Shown: positions 1 to 9,261, numbered from the stretch's first letter. The stretch: 64,000 nucleotides of DNA from Hyphomicrobiales bacterium (GCA_900473415.1 UCLR01000007.1:248001-312000), one strand, 5' to 3'. The notes: generated by a model from the letters alone, not told the origin. Numbers and translations are program-made.

Positions 1-435
1 GATGCCTGTCCGGTGAAGGACGAGGTCTACCGCGTCGCCGGCCGGCACCGGCTGCATGTCTTCGTCGTCGCCAACAGCTTCATCAACGTGCCGCGCGAGC
101 CCTGGATCGAGCGCGTCACCGTGCCCGGCAATTTCGACGCGGCCGATGACTGGATCGCCGAGCGTGTCGGACGCGGATCGATCGTCGTCACCGCCGATAT
201 CCCGCTTGCGGATCGCTGCATCAAGGCGGGCGCCGACGTCATCGGCCCGACCGGCAAGCCCTTCACCGAAGCCTCGATCGGGATGGCGCTGGCGACGCGC
301 GACATGATGGAGGATCTGCGCGCGATGGGCACGGTGCAGGGCGGGCCGAAACCCTTCTCGCAGAAGGACCGTTCCACCTTCCTGCAGGCGCTCGATCTGG
401 CGGTTCAGCGGTTGAAGCGGGCCGGGTTCAACTAG
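1..435 (+). CDS. YaiI/YqxD family protein (UPF0178, DUF188), 5' end outside window
   Basis: The open frame runs from base 1, so the start codon lies upstream of the window. The visible part begins D-A-C-P-V-K-D-E-V, which in this family normally follows a short M-x-x-W-V-D-A stretch, so only about 6-8 residues are missing. Conserved pieces are the DACPVK motif at the start, [12 protein letters not shown] in the middle and GKPFTE before the C-terminal helix. The family is widespread, cytoplasmic and related to PIN-like nuclease folds, but its biochemical role is not firmly established. The aspartates near the start and in TADIPLAD would sit in the putative acidic pocket. Nothing upstream is visible, so operon context is unknown. 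Confidence 0.9.
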   Translation, partial: DACPVKDEVYRVAGRHRLHVFVVANSFINVPREPWIERVTVPGNFDAADDWIAERVGRGSIVVTADIPLADRCIKAGADVIGPTGKPFTEASIGMALATRDMMEDLRAMGTVQGGPKPFSQKDRSTFLQALDLAVQRLKRAGFN

Positions 436-524
436 GATGCAAATCCGGCCGCTGGACGCTCCCTGTCTTTGCCCGTAAAGGACCGGCGCGCCCGCTGATC
501 AGACGGGCATCCGGGAGGAAATCC

Positions 525-1499
525 ATGTCGTTGACCCGCCGTTCCACGCTCGGCCTGATGGCCGGCGCCGTTTTCGCTCCGTCCGTCGTCCGGGCCCAAA
601 GCTTCCCGAGCAAGGTCATCACACTGGTCGTGCCCTATCCGGCGGGCGGGCCGACCGATGCCATCGCGCGCTTCGTGGCGCAGGACCTTTCCACCGCCTT
701 CGGGCAGAACGTGATCGTCGATAACCGTGCCGGCGCCTCGGGCGCGGTCGGTACGCGCGCGGTCGCCCATGGTCCGGCGGACGGCTACACCATCGTCTTC
801 GGCAACAACCAGACGCATGGCAACAACATGTTCCTGCTGAAGGAGCCGGGCTACGACGCGGTCAAGGACTTCGCGCCGCTCGCCGGCGTCGGCGCCTTCG
901 AGCATGCTTTCGTCGTCCGCAACGACCTGCCGGCCAAGAACATCCAGGAGCTGATCGCGCTCGCCAAGGCCGATCCGGGCAAGCTCAACTACGGCTCCAC
1001 CGGCGTCGGTTCCGGTTCGCATCTGGCGATGGAGCTGTTCATGCAGCGCACCGGCATCAAGATGACGCATGTGCCGTTCCGCGGCGCGGCGCCGCTGGTG
1101 CAGGAGATCGTCGGCGGGCGCATCGACATCGCGAACTCGACCCTACCGAGCGTGCTCGAGCAGATCAATGGCGGGTTGCTGCGCGCGCTTGCCATCGCCA
1201 GCCCCGAGCGCAACCCCTTCGCCAAGGACATCCCGACCCTGCGCGAGCAGGGCGTGACCAATGCCGATGCGGATTCCTGGGCGGCCTTCTTCGCCCCCGT
1301 CGCGACGCCGGCCCCGGTCCTCGACACGTTGTCGAAGGCGGTCATCGCCTCGCTCAACAAGCCGCAGACCCGCGATGCGATCCTGAAGCTCGGCTTCACG
1401 CTCAAGGTGCGCGATCCGGAGGCGTTCAAGCCCTATCACCTCCAGGAGATCGCGACCTGGAAGCAGATCATCGCCGATGCGGGCGTGAAGCCGGAATAA
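525..1499 (+). CDS. Bug/TctC-family tripartite tricarboxylate transporter substrate-binding protein
   Basis: A 324-residue periplasmic binding protein. The N-terminus has a twin-arginine pair (TRRSTLGLM), a hydrophobic stretch and a cleavage-like V-R-A-Q site near residue 26. The mature part begins FPSKVITLVVPYPAGGPTD, the hallmark ligand-loop opening of Bug proteins, which bind small carboxylates with two ordered waters. The GSGSHLAME segment and the later PFRG motif are also typical. A GGGAGGA ribosome site at 513-519 fixes the start. No tctA or tctB membrane gene is adjacent, so this is one of the many orphan Bug proteins. The ligand cannot be predicted. Confidence 0.93.
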   Translation: MSLTRRSTLGLMAGAVFAPSVVRAQSFPSKVITLVVPYPAGGPTDAIARFVAQDLSTAFGQNVIVDNRAGASGAVGTRAVAHGPADGYTIVFGNNQTHGNNMFLLKEPGYDAVKDFAPLAGVGAFEHAFVVRNDLPAKNIQELIALAKADPGKLNYGSTGVGSGSHLAMELFMQRTGIKMTHVPFRGAAPLVQEIVGGRIDIANSTLPSVLEQINGGLLRALAIASPERNPFAKDIPTLREQGVTNADADSWAAFFAPVATPAPVLDTLSKAVIASLNKPQTRDAILKLGFTLKVRDPEAFKPYHLQEIATWKQIIADAGVKPE

Positions 1500-1603
1500 G
1501 GCCGGCCCGGCGTCTCACGTCGTCGTGAAGACGCCGTAACGACATGGCGGCGCCCAGCGTTGCCTTCTATCTCTGGCGGGGCCGGAGGGTGGGAGGAAGC
1601 GCG

Positions 1604-2740
1604 ATGCGGCGTTCGTCTGTGGGTTGGGTGCTCGGCGCCGGCGCGTTCGTGGCGGCGCTGGCGGCCCAGCCCACCGGAGCCCAGCAGCGTCATCCTTCCA
1701 GCGCTGGCGAGCTTGCGGTCGAGACCGTCGCCAGCGGGTTGGAGCATCCGTGGGGGCTGGCTTTCCTGCCGGACGGGCGCATGCTCGTCACCGAAAGACC
1801 GGGCAGGCTCCGGATCGTCGGCAAGGACGGCAAGCTCTCGCCCGCCATCTCCGGCGTTCCGAGCGTCGTGGCGCGGGGGCAGGGCGGGTTGCTCGGCCTC
1901 ACACTCGATCCCGCCTTCGCCCAGAACCGGCTCGTCTATTTCTCGTTCTCGGAGCCACGTTCCGGCGGCAACGGCACCAGCGTGGCGCGCGGGCGCCTCA
2001 ACGAGCAGGGCACATCGCTGACCGACGTCTCGGTGATCTTCCGGCAAATGCCGGCGGTCGCCTCCAACATGCATTTCGGCTCGCGGCTCGTCTTCGACCG
2101 CACGGGCGCGCTCTTTGTCACGGTGGGCGAGCGCTACAGCCAGCGCGCTGAGGCCCAGAACCCGGCCAATCATCTCGGAAAGATGATCCGCATCCGCCCG
2201 GATGGTGGCGTGCCGGACGACAACCCGAAGAAGCCGGGCTGGGCGCCGGAAATCTGGTCGATCGGCCATCGGAACGTGCAGGGTGCGGCGCTGCATCCCG
2301 AGACGGGGCAGCTCTGGACGGCCGAACATGCGGCGCGCGGCGGCGACGAGGTCAACACGCCGAAGGCCGGGCTGAACTATGGCTGGCCGGTCATCACCTA
2401 TGGCGTCGACTATTCCGGCGCCAAGATCGGCGAGGGCACGGCGAAGGCGGGCATGGAGCAGCCGCTGTTCTACTGGGATCCGTCGATCGCCCCGTCCGGT
2501 GCGGTCTTCTATACCGGCGCGGCCTGGCCGGGTTGGAAGAACTCGCTCTTCGTCGGGGCGCTCGCCGGCAGCATGCTGGTCAGGCTCTCCACCGGAGGAG
2601 AGAAGGTGACCGGCGAGGAGCGGCTCCTGACCAATGTCGGCGAACGCATCCGCGACGTGGTGGAGGGGCCGGATGGTTTCCTCTATCTCCTCACCGACGA
2701 GGAGAACGGCAAGGTGCTGCGCGTGCGGCCGGTGCGGTGA
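1604..2740 (+). CDS. PQQ-dependent sugar dehydrogenase family protein (YliI/Asd-like soluble aldose sugar dehydrogenase)
   Basis: A periplasmic beta-propeller protein of about 378 residues. The ATG at 1604 is chosen over an in-frame one at 1544 because GGAGG at 1592-1596 stands 7 bases before it, and the protein then opens directly with a signal peptide (MRRSSVGWVLGAG, ending near T-G-A-Q). Family motifs include GLEHPWGLAFLPDGRMLVTER, GQGGLLGLTLDP, the SRLVFD strand, SIGHRNVQGAALHP and EHAARGGDEVN. These supply the catalytic His and PQQ/calcium contacts in glucose/sorbosone dehydrogenases. It would oxidise aldoses and pass electrons to the respiratory chain. The true substrate is unknown. It stands alone and converges on a small minus-strand gene 13 bases downstream. 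Confidence 0.9.
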   Translation: MRRSSVGWVLGAGAFVAALAAQPTGAQQRHPSSAGELAVETVASGLEHPWGLAFLPDGRMLVTERPGRLRIVGKDGKLSPAISGVPSVVARGQGGLLGLTLDPAFAQNRLVYFSFSEPRSGGNGTSVARGRLNEQGTSLTDVSVIFRQMPAVASNMHFGSRLVFDRTGALFVTVGERYSQRAEAQNPANHLGKMIRIRPDGGVPDDNPKKPGWAPEIWSIGHRNVQGAALHPETGQLWTAEHAARGGDEVNTPKAGLNYGWPVITYGVDYSGAKIGEGTAKAGMEQPLFYWDPSIAPSGAVFYTGAAWPGWKNSLFVGALAGSMLVRLSTGGEKVTGEERLLTNVGERIRDVVEGPDGFLYLLTDEENGKVLRVRPVR

Positions 2741-2753
2741 GGGAAGCCGGGCC

Positions 2754-3053
2754 TTACGGCCCGCAATCCCACTCGCTCTCGATGACGAAGACCTTGCGCG
2801 TGGAGAGCTGGCCGTTCGTGTCGTAGAGGTCGCCGACGTAGTATTCGGTGCCCGCGGCGTCATGCGCGCTGCGCTCGACCTGCAGCGACCAGCCATAGCC
2901 GACATGCTTGCCCTGCCAGGCGCGATGGATCGCGGTCGGCGAGGCGGCGCCGAGGATGCGCGCGTTGTCGTCGCTCGGGCTGCAGGTCGGGCCGGCCATC
3001 GCCGCAGCGGGGGCGAGCAGGAGGCCGCAAATGATCAATGCCGTCTTCGTCAC
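2754..3053 (-). CDS. small secreted protein of unknown function
   Basis: A 99-residue protein starting with GTG. The first 20 residues form a clear signal peptide (MTKTALIICGLLLAPAAAMA followed by G). The mature part is about 79 residues with two cysteines, one just after the cleavage site (PTCSPSDD) and one near the end (EWDCGP), which could form a disulphide. The middle has alternating polar strands (YGWSLQVERS, TEYYVGDLYD). No family is recognised. It lies 51 bases downstream of the DUF486 gene in the same orientation and may be co-transcribed. No strong ribosome site is seen before the GTG, so the start is moderately sure. Confidence 0.7.
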   Translation of the reverse strand: MTKTALIICGLLLAPAAAMAGPTCSPSDDNARILGAASPTAIHRAWQGKHVGYGWSLQVERSAHDAAGTEYYVGDLYDTNGQLSTRKVFVIESEWDCGP

Positions 3054-3104
3054 GGGTGGTCAGTCCTATTGGGGAGTGTGGTTTTGCGAGGGATGGGCCG
3101 AACG

Positions 3105-3461
3105 TCAGCCCTTCGCGTGGAAGATGAAGAAGGCGCCGGCCGCGATCAGGGCGAAGCCGATGGCGTGGTTCCAGCTCAGCGATTCCTTCAGCCAGAACAC
3201 CGAGAAGCCGGCGAAGACCGTGAGCGTAATGACTTCCTGCATCGTCTTCAGCTCAGCAGCCGTATAGACGGCCGAGCCGATGCGGTTCGCGGGGACGGCG
3301 AGCATGTATTCCGGCGCCGCGATCATCCAGCTCACGAGGACGACCAGCCAGAGCGCCACGCCCTTGTAGCTGAGGTGCCCGTACCAGGCGAAGGTCATGA
3401 AGATGTTCGAGCCGAACAGCATCACGATCGGCAGGATGTGGGGGAGGGTGAGCGATGGCAT
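3105..3461 (-). CDS. DMT family membrane protein (DUF486)
   Basis: A 118-residue inner-membrane protein with four hydrophobic segments, matching the DUF486 branch of the drug/metabolite transporter superfamily. Recognisable parts are MLFGSNIFMTFAWYGHL near the N-terminus, SWMIAAPEYMLAVPANRIG in the middle and the ELKTMQEVITL motif before the last two helices. Members are half the size of ordinary EamA transporters and probably act as dimers. Substrates are unknown. The gene follows the SemiSWEET gene with only 6 bases between them, so the two small membrane proteins form a transcription unit. Confidence 0.88.
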   Translation of the reverse strand: MPSLTLPHILPIVMLFGSNIFMTFAWYGHLSYKGVALWLVVLVSWMIAAPEYMLAVPANRIGSAVYTAAELKTMQEVITLTVFAGFSVFWLKESLSWNHAIGFALIAAGAFFIFHAKG

Positions 3462-3467
3462 GCTGGA

Positions 3468-3728
3468 TCAACCGAAGCGCAGTTTCATCGTGATGATGAG
3501 GAGGACGAGCAGCAGGGTGAGCGCATTGGCGGCGATGACCGGCCAGGACAGGATCTGGATGCCGTAGCCCAGCCAGAGCGCCGTGCCGAGGGCGAAGAGC
3601 CCTTGTGTCCACAGCGAGATCGCGTGGGTGTCGCGGGTGTGGATGGTCTGCCAGGCGTGCGGCAGCCAGCACAGGCTGGTCAGCATTGCGGCGGCGAAGC
3701 CGAGCATTTCGATGGCGGCTGGCGTCAT
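3468..3728 (-). CDS. SemiSWEET family sugar transporter
   Basis: An 86-residue protein with three transmembrane helices and one PQ-loop repeat. The helix-1 motif is L-C-W-L-P-H-A-W-Q-T and the loop carries HTRDTHAISLW, both typical of SemiSWEETs. These proteins dimerise to form a bidirectional sugar pore in the inner membrane. Helix 3 ends in a basic KLRFG tail. It is the first gene of a short minus-strand unit with the DUF486 gene. The transported sugar is not predictable. Confidence 0.88.
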   Translation of the reverse strand: MTPAAIEMLGFAAAMLTSLCWLPHAWQTIHTRDTHAISLWTQGLFALGTALWLGYGIQILSWPVIAANALTLLLVLLIITMKLRFG

Positions 3729-3869
3729 GGGAAGCGCTTGGACGAATCGCAGGAAAGCTGGACGGACCCATAACGGGTTTTGCTGCTTCGCGCCGCCGTT
3801 CTCGATGGTTAACCTCCATTAACCACACGGGCCTAGCTTCGCCTCATTCTTGCGATTCGGTGGAGACCC

Positions 3870-5054
3870 ATGCGCGTCATCACATTGGCCCTGCCTCTCG
3901 TCCTGCTTGCCAGCGCCGCCAGCGCGCAGGCCGGCTTTCAGTCCTGTGTCGCGGGTCTGCGTTCCGAGGCCGCGGCCAAGGGCATTTTGGCGGCCACCTT
4001 CGACCGCGCTATGGCCGGCGTTGAGCCGGACATGAAGGTGATCGAGGCGATGAACAACCAGCCGGAGTTCAAGACGCCGATCTGGGATTATCTCGGCACG
4101 CTCGTCGATGAGGAGAAGGTGGCGGAAGGCCGCGCGATGATGCGCCAGCACGCGGCGACGCTGGCGGCGGCCGAGCAGCGTTTCGGCGTCGACCGCCACA
4201 CCATCGCGGCCGTTTGGGGCGTGGAGAGCGATTTCGGCAAGGCGCGGGGCAAGATGCCGCTGGTCCAGGCGCTCTCGACCGGGGCGTGTCTCGCGCCGCG
4301 CCGCAACTCCTTCTTCAAGGGCGAGCTCTTCGCGACGCTGCAGATCATCCAGCGCGGCGATGTCCGGCCCGAGCGGCTCTTCGGCTCCTGGGCCGGTGCC
4401 TTCGGCCACACCCAGTTCATCCCCTCGACCTATCTGCGCCTGGCCGTCGACGGCGATGGCGACGGGCGGCGGGACCTCGTCGACTCGGTGGCCGATGCGC
4501 TGCATTCCACCGCGAACTTCATGGCAAAGGCGGGCTGGGTGACCGGGACGGGCTGGGGCTATGAGGTGCGCGTGCCGGATGGCTATTCAGGCCCGAGCGG
4601 GCGCAATCCCAAGCACCCGGTATCGACTTGGGCCGCGCGCGGCATCGTCAAATATGATGGCTCGCCGCTCTCTGGCTCCGGCAATGCGGGCCTTTTGATG
4701 CCGGCCGGCCGCAATGGCCCGGCCTTCCTCGTCTTCAAGAACTACGATGCCGCCTACAGCTACAATGGGGCGGATTCCTATGCGCTCGCCATTTCGCTGC
4801 TTTCCGACCGCCTGCGCGGCAAGCCCGGCGTGCAGGGCGACTGGCCGACCGACGACTTGCCGCTCTCGCGTGAGCAGCGTCGCGAGTTGCAGCGGTTGTT
4901 GATTGCCCGCGGCTACAATGTCGGCGAGCCGGACGGCGCCGTCGGCGCGCTGACGCGTAGCGCGATCAAGGAAGTCGAGGCCCGGCTCGGCATGCCGCAG
5001 ACCGGCCGGCCGGGCGAGAAGGTTCTGCGCGCACTGAAGGGCGGGCGGGTTTAG
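3870..5054 (+). CDS. lytic murein transglycosylase, MltB-like, with C-terminal peptidoglycan-binding domain
   Basis: A 394-residue envelope enzyme cleaving the MurNAc-GlcNAc bond of peptidoglycan to form 1,6-anhydro ends. A signal peptide (MRVITLALPLVLLASA, cut after A-Q-A) is followed by a family 103 transglycosylase (SLT_2) domain from about residue 30 to 310. The putative catalytic Glu is in AAVWGVESDFG, and GAFGHTQFIPSTYL and DSVADALHSTANF are typical. Residues from about 330 (LSREQRRELQRLL) to the end form a PG_binding_1 three-helix domain. No lipobox cysteine is seen, so it is probably soluble in the periplasm rather than a lipoprotein. Confidence 0.93.
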   Translation: MRVITLALPLVLLASAASAQAGFQSCVAGLRSEAAAKGILAATFDRAMAGVEPDMKVIEAMNNQPEFKTPIWDYLGTLVDEEKVAEGRAMMRQHAATLAAAEQRFGVDRHTIAAVWGVESDFGKARGKMPLVQALSTGACLAPRRNSFFKGELFATLQIIQRGDVRPERLFGSWAGAFGHTQFIPSTYLRLAVDGDGDGRRDLVDSVADALHSTANFMAKAGWVTGTGWGYEVRVPDGYSGPSGRNPKHPVSTWAARGIVKYDGSPLSGSGNAGLLMPAGRNGPAFLVFKNYDAAYSYNGADSYALAISLLSDRLRGKPGVQGDWPTDDLPLSREQRRELQRLLIARGYNVGEPDGAVGALTRSAIKEVEARLGMPQTGRPGEKVLRALKGGRV

Positions 5055-5072
5055 GCACCGAGGTGCTGCGGC

Positions 5073-5220
5073 CTGTCATTCCGGGGCTTCGCGAAGCGAA
5101 GAACCCGGACCCTACGACTGGGCAGGATGTCTAGGCTTCGCTTCTTCGCCATGGCTGCAGGACCGTCTCACCCGGTCGTAGGTTCCGGGTTCAGGCCTGC
5201 GGCCTTCCCCGGAATGACAG
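5073..5220. repeat. REP-like 148-bp interspersed palindrome, family 1, copy A
   Basis: The ends are perfect inverted repeats, CTGTCATTCCGGGG at 5073-5086 and CCCCGGAATGACAG at 5207-5220. Inner sequences also pair, such as CCCGGACCCTACGAC against GTCGTAGGTTCCGGG. A related copy in the opposite orientation lies at 13353-13473. The element sits between two genes and carries no open frame of its own. It resembles the non-coding palindromic repeats of alphaproteobacteria that may fold into long stems in RNA. Confidence 0.8.
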
Positions 5221-5302
5221 GGGCGAGCGCCTTGCCAGAAACCGGGTGGCGAGCGAGTCTGCGGTCCCGCAGGACGCGCCTTTCGCTATCACGGAGCCTC
5301 CC

Positions 5303-5689
5303 ATGACACGTCGCCTCATCACCACCGGTTCGCCCTTCGAGCGCTCCTTCGGCTATTCGCGCGCCGTGGTCGACGGCGATCTCGTCTTCGTCTCCGGCAC
5401 GACCGGCTACGACTATGTCAGCATGGCGATGCCCGAGGATGTGTCCGAGCAGGCGCGCAACATCTTCCGCACGATCGAGTCGGTGCTGGAGGAGGCGGGG
5501 TCCTCATTGGCGCAGGTGGTACGCGCGCAGTATTTCGTCACTGACCGCAGCTATTGCGAGCCCGTGCTCAACGTCTGCGGCGAGGTCTTCAGCGAGATCC
5601 GGCCGGCCGCCGGCATCTACGTGATCGCCGGGCTGTTGAGGCCGGAAATGAAGGTCGAAATCGAGGTGACGGCTCGCCTCGCGGACTGA
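5303..5689 (+). CDS. RidA family protein
   Basis: A 128-residue cytoplasmic protein of the YjgF/YER057c/UK114 superfamily. RidA proper hydrolyses reactive enamine/imine intermediates made by PLP enzymes. Conserved parts are GYSRAVVDGDLVFVSGTTG near the start, DVSEQARNIFRTIE and AQYFVTDRS in the middle and MKVEIEVTARL at the C-terminus. The arginine that binds the carboxylate in true RidA (usually V-R-x-T-V-x-L) aligns with VRAQYFVTD, and the C-terminal Glu is present. The ATG at 5303 is preferred over an upstream GTG because GGAG at 5293-5296 precedes it. It belongs to a branch outside canonical RidA, so its substrate is uncertain. Confidence 0.9.
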   Translation: MTRRLITTGSPFERSFGYSRAVVDGDLVFVSGTTGYDYVSMAMPEDVSEQARNIFRTIESVLEEAGSSLAQVVRAQYFVTDRSYCEPVLNVCGEVFSEIRPAAGIYVIAGLLRPEMKVEIEVTARLAD

Positions 5690-5782
5690 GGCGCGCTCGA
5701 CGGGAGCATCGTTTCTCCTGGTATATCTCTTGCTTGACGCCGGGCGCCGTGGGCGACCGCCTCGTCAACTGGGAGAGATGTG

Positions 5783-7372
5783 ATGCCGATCGACCGCCGT
5801 CAGATGCTGACCGGAGCCGGAGCGCTTGCAGCCTCCGGTTTCCTCTCGAATCGTGCGTTTTCGCAAAGCGCAGCCGCCACTCTGCGTTTCATTCCGTCGA
5901 CGCCGCTGCCTTCGCTCGACCCGATCACGGCGACGAGCTACGTCATTCGCAACCATGGCTATCTGATATATGACACGCTGTTCGCTACCGATGCGAACTT
6001 TCAGATCAAGCCGCAGATGGTGCAGGCGTGGGAGACCGCGCCGGACGGGCTGAGCTGGACCTTCCATCTGCGCGATGGCCTTGTCTTCCACGACGACGAG
6101 CCGGTGAGGGCGCAAGACTGCATTGCCTCGATCGCGCGCTGGTCGAAGCGCGACGCCTTCGGCCAGACCTTCGCGACGTTTGTCGAAGGTTACGAGGTGC
6201 TCGATCAACGCACCTTCAAGATCAAGCTGAAGAAGCCCTTCCCGATGCTGCCGGCGGCACTCGGCAAGCTCTCCTCCAATGTGCCCTTCATCATGCCCGA
6301 GCGCGTCGCGCAGACGGACCACATGAAGAACATCGCGGAGGCCATCGGCTCCGGACCCTGGCGCTTTATGGACAAGCAGTGGGTGCCCGGCCAGAACGCG
6401 ATCTATGAGCGTTTTGCCAAGTACAAGCCGCGCGAGGAGGCGCCCTCCTGGGCGGCCGGCGGCAAGGTGGCGAAGATTGACCGGATCGAATGGGTGGCGC
6501 TGACGGAGCCTGCCGCCGCGGCCGGCGCGCTGACCAAGGGCGAGGTCGACTGGTACGAGCAGCCGCCGGTCGATCTGCTGCCGCTGCTGAAGGCCAACAA
6601 GGATATCGCGATCGAGAACGTGCCGCTCGGCCTGTTCCTGCTGATGCGCTTCAACACCTTGCAGCCCCCCTTCAACAATCCTGCGATCCGCAAGGCGGTA
6701 ATGACCGCGATCAATCAGGCGGACTACATGGAGGCGGTCGTTGGCGACAAGGCCTACTACAGCGAGGCCAAGACCTTCTTTACCCCGGGCTCGCCGATGT
6801 CGACGGGGACCGGCGGCGCAGAGGCGATGCCGGGCAATCTCGACAAGGCCAAGGCCATGTTGAAGGAGGCCGGCTACAAGGGCGAGAAGGTCGTTCTGCT
6901 CGCTCCGGCCGATCAGCCGATCGCCTATCAGCAGTGCATGGTCACTGAGGACCTGTTCAAGAAGCTTGGGATCAATGCAGAGCTGGTCGCGACCGATTGG
7001 GGCAGCTTCATCGGCCGGCGCGCCAATCGTGGCCTGCCCGATCAGGGCGGCTGGTCGGTGTTCCACACGCTTTGGTCCTGCGCCGATACGCTCAATCCCG
7101 CGTTGCACCCCCTCATGCGTGCCAATGGTGGATCAGCCTGGTTCGGCTGGCCGGAGGATGCCGCCATGGAAGGCTTGCGCGATCAGTGGATCGCAACGCC
7201 GGAAGAGGCGAAGCAGAAGGAGATCGCGGCCTCGATCGAGCGGCGAGCTTTCGACTTCGTGCCTTACGTGCCCTGTGGGCTCGTCCAGCAGCCTATGGCC
7301 TTCCGCAAGAGCCTCACCGGCATGGTGCTCTCGCCGGTGCAATTCTTTTGGAACATGGGGAAGAAGGGCTGA
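5783..7372 (+). CDS. ABC transporter substrate-binding protein, family 5 (peptide/nickel/opine type)
   Basis: A 529-residue periplasmic protein of the SBP_bac_5 family. The N-terminus IDRRQMLTGAGALAASGF is a good twin-arginine export signal with a cut near A-F-S-Q. The domain starts at LRFIPSTPLPSLDPI and includes SWTFHLRDGLVFHDDEPVRAQD, the signature region of these proteins, and KLGINAELVATDWGSF late in the chain. GGGAGA at 5771-5776 stands 6 bases before the ATG. No permease or ATPase genes flank it, so it must use a transporter encoded elsewhere. The ligand could be a peptide, opine or other medium-sized solute. Confidence 0.9.
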   Translation: MPIDRRQMLTGAGALAASGFLSNRAFSQSAAATLRFIPSTPLPSLDPITATSYVIRNHGYLIYDTLFATDANFQIKPQMVQAWETAPDGLSWTFHLRDGLVFHDDEPVRAQDCIASIARWSKRDAFGQTFATFVEGYEVLDQRTFKIKLKKPFPMLPAALGKLSSNVPFIMPERVAQTDHMKNIAEAIGSGPWRFMDKQWVPGQNAIYERFAKYKPREEAPSWAAGGKVAKIDRIEWVALTEPAAAAGALTKGEVDWYEQPPVDLLPLLKANKDIAIENVPLGLFLLMRFNTLQPPFNNPAIRKAVMTAINQADYMEAVVGDKAYYSEAKTFFTPGSPMSTGTGGAEAMPGNLDKAKAMLKEAGYKGEKVVLLAPADQPIAYQQCMVTEDLFKKLGINAELVATDWGSFIGRRANRGLPDQGGWSVFHTLWSCADTLNPALHPLMRANGGSAWFGWPEDAAMEGLRDQWIATPEEAKQKEIAASIERRAFDFVPYVPCGLVQQPMAFRKSLTGMVLSPVQFFWNMGKKG

Positions 7373-7598
7373 GAGGCGAGGGGCGGCGGCGTCGTCGTTC
7401 CCGGGCGGACAGTCGATTCAAAACGCCGGCCAGGTGCCCGCTCATCGTTGTGATCGTGCGGTCCCGCGGGCCGGGAAACGCAGGGCTCCGGTGTGGTGTT
7501 TGTCGTGCCGCGAGGCGGAACTTTCCGGGCGGCAGACCGTTCTTTCGGGGAGACGAAAAAGGGCGACTTTTCGGCCTCACGCACAGGAAGGGACTCCC

Positions 7599-7895
7599 AT
7601 GCTCAGGATCGTCATCCTTGCTGCCGGACTGGCCCTGATGCCGGCCGCGACCATGGCCCAGGGGCATCCTGAAGGCTTGCGGGATCCGCATTTCAGGCCC
7701 TATGCGCTTGCCCAGCACCCGAGCGACTTCATCTACAGCCTTCCGGTCAGCTTCGGCGCCACGCTGTCGCAACGGCGCGTGGTCCCGAGCGAGTTGCCGG
7801 ACGAGGATGCTGTCAGCGGCTATCGCTACGATGAGGTGAGCGACACCGTGCCGGACCTGCCGCGGACGCGGCGGATCATCCAGATCATCGAGTGA
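7599..7895 (+). CDS. small secreted DUF1236-like protein
   Basis: A 98-residue exported protein. The signal peptide [20 protein letters not shown] is cut before QGHPEG. The C-terminus reads [26 protein letters not shown], which resembles the DUF1236 ending in which a short Y-R-Y strand is followed by a conserved D-P-R-T-R-R-I motif. Only one such unit is present. Function is unknown; the family is common in Hyphomicrobiales envelopes. A strong intrinsic terminator follows 45 bases after the stop. About 226 bases upstream without genes separate it from the binding protein. Confidence 0.65.
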   Translation: MLRIVILAAGLALMPAATMAQGHPEGLRDPHFRPYALAQHPSDFIYSLPVSFGATLSQRRVVPSELPDEDAVSGYRYDEVSDTVPDLPRTRRIIQIIE

Positions 7896-7940
7896 CGGCG
7901 GCCGGGCGAGCGGCACGCCCAGAGCCGATGCGTCGCGGAA

Positions 7941-7966
7941 GCCCGCTCCTCCGGAGCGGGCTTTTT
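7941..7966 (+). terminator. Rho-independent terminator after the DUF1236-like gene
   Basis: GCCCGCTCC and GGAGCGGGC form a perfect 9-bp stem with a 3-base loop (7941-7961), followed by TTTTT at 7962-7966. It ends transcription of the small secreted-protein gene before leuB. Confidence 0.9.
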
Positions 7967-8062
7967 CGCGAGGCGCGTCATGCTGCGCCGCGGCTTGCGC
8001 GCCGGCGCCTGGCCGCCTATCAGCCTGCGCTGGAAACGCGACCAGACAACGAGGCGATGACC

Positions 8063-9172
8063 ATGGCGACCCACAAGCTCCTGCTGCTTCCCGGCGACGG
8101 CATCGGCCCCGAGGTGATGGGGCAGGTCGAGCAGATCGTGTCCTGGTTCGGCAAGCAGGGCCTCGCCTCCTTCGAGATCGAGAAGGGGCTCGTCGGCGGC
8201 ACGGCCTATGATGCCCATGGCAAGGCGATCTCCGACAGCGACATGAAGCTCGCCGAGGCCGCTGACGCTGTGCTCTTCGGCGCGGTCGGCGGGCCGAAAT
8301 GGGCGGATGTGCCCTATCAGCACCGTCCGGAAGCGGGGCTGCTGCGCCTGCGCAAGGATCTCGGCCTCTTCGCGAACCTGCGCCCCGCGATCTGCTATCC
8401 GGCGCTGGCGGCCGCCTCCTCGCTCAAGCCCGAGGTCGTCGAGGGGCTCGACATCCTGATCGTGCGCGAGCTCACCGGCGGCGTCTATTTCGGCGAGCCG
8501 AAGGAGATCGTCACGCTGGAAGACGGCTCGAAGCGCGGCGTCGACACCCAACTCTACACCACGCCCGAAATCGAGCGCATCGCCCGCGTCGCCTTCGAGC
8601 TTGCGCGCACGCGCCGCAACAAGGTCTCCTCGGCCGAGAAGCACAACGTCATGAAGACCGGCGTGCTCTGGAAGCAGACGGTCACCGCGCTCCACGCCAA
8701 GGACTATGCGGATGTCGAGCTCGAGCATGTGTTGGCCGACAACTGCGCTATGCAGCTCGTGCGCTGGCCGAAGCAGTATGACGTCATCGTCTGCGACAAT
8801 CTGTTCGGCGACATCCTCTCCGACGTCGCGGCGATGCTGACCGGCTCGCTCGGCATGCTGCCCTCCGCCTCGCTGGGCGCCGAGGATCCTGCGACCGGCA
8901 AGCGCAAGGCGCTCTACGAGCCGGTCCATGGCTCGGCTCCGGACATTGCCGGCAAGGGCCTCGCCAACCCGATCGCGATGATCGGCTCCTTCGCCATGGC
9001 GCTGCGCTATTCCTTCGGCGCCGGCGAAGCGGCGGACCGCCTCGAAGGTGCGATCGCCGATGTGCTGGGCTCCGGCACGCGCACCAAGGACATCGCCGCG
9101 CCGGGCGCCAACGCCGTCTCGACCGCCGAGATGGGCCAGGCGATCGTCAAGGCGCTGGAAGCGCGGGGCTGA
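8063..9172 (+). CDS. leuB: 3-isopropylmalate dehydrogenase
   Basis: A 369-residue cytoplasmic enzyme that oxidises and decarboxylates (2R,3S)-3-isopropylmalate to 2-oxoisocaproate with NAD+, the third step of leucine synthesis. The opening [16 protein letters not shown], the substrate loop [14 protein letters not shown], the metal-site strand [15 protein letters not shown] and [14 protein letters not shown] are diagnostic. The ATG at 8063 is chosen because GAGG at 8051-8054 is well spaced; another ATG at 8057 is too close. Length equals the usual about 370. leuC and leuD are not in the window. A terminator at 7941-7966 isolates it from the upstream gene. Confidence 0.98.
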   Translation: MATHKLLLLPGDGIGPEVMGQVEQIVSWFGKQGLASFEIEKGLVGGTAYDAHGKAISDSDMKLAEAADAVLFGAVGGPKWADVPYQHRPEAGLLRLRKDLGLFANLRPAICYPALAAASSLKPEVVEGLDILIVRELTGGVYFGEPKEIVTLEDGSKRGVDTQLYTTPEIERIARVAFELARTRRNKVSSAEKHNVMKTGVLWKQTVTALHAKDYADVELEHVLADNCAMQLVRWPKQYDVIVCDNLFGDILSDVAAMLTGSLGMLPSASLGAEDPATGKRKALYEPVHGSAPDIAGKGLANPIAMIGSFAMALRYSFGAGEAADRLEGAIADVLGSGTRTKDIAAPGANAVSTAEMGQAIVKALEARG

Positions 9173-9261
9173 TCGCTGGGGGCGGCCTCGCCCCCTCGTG
9201 AATTGCCGTCACTTCGCTTTCGTGGCCTAACAGCGGCCATCGAAAGCGGAGTGTGTCCGTC

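Noticed and set aside
7979..8059. Possible leucine leader peptide before leuB
   Set aside because: The frame has only three scattered Leu codons, runs into leuB and is followed by no attenuator-like hairpin.
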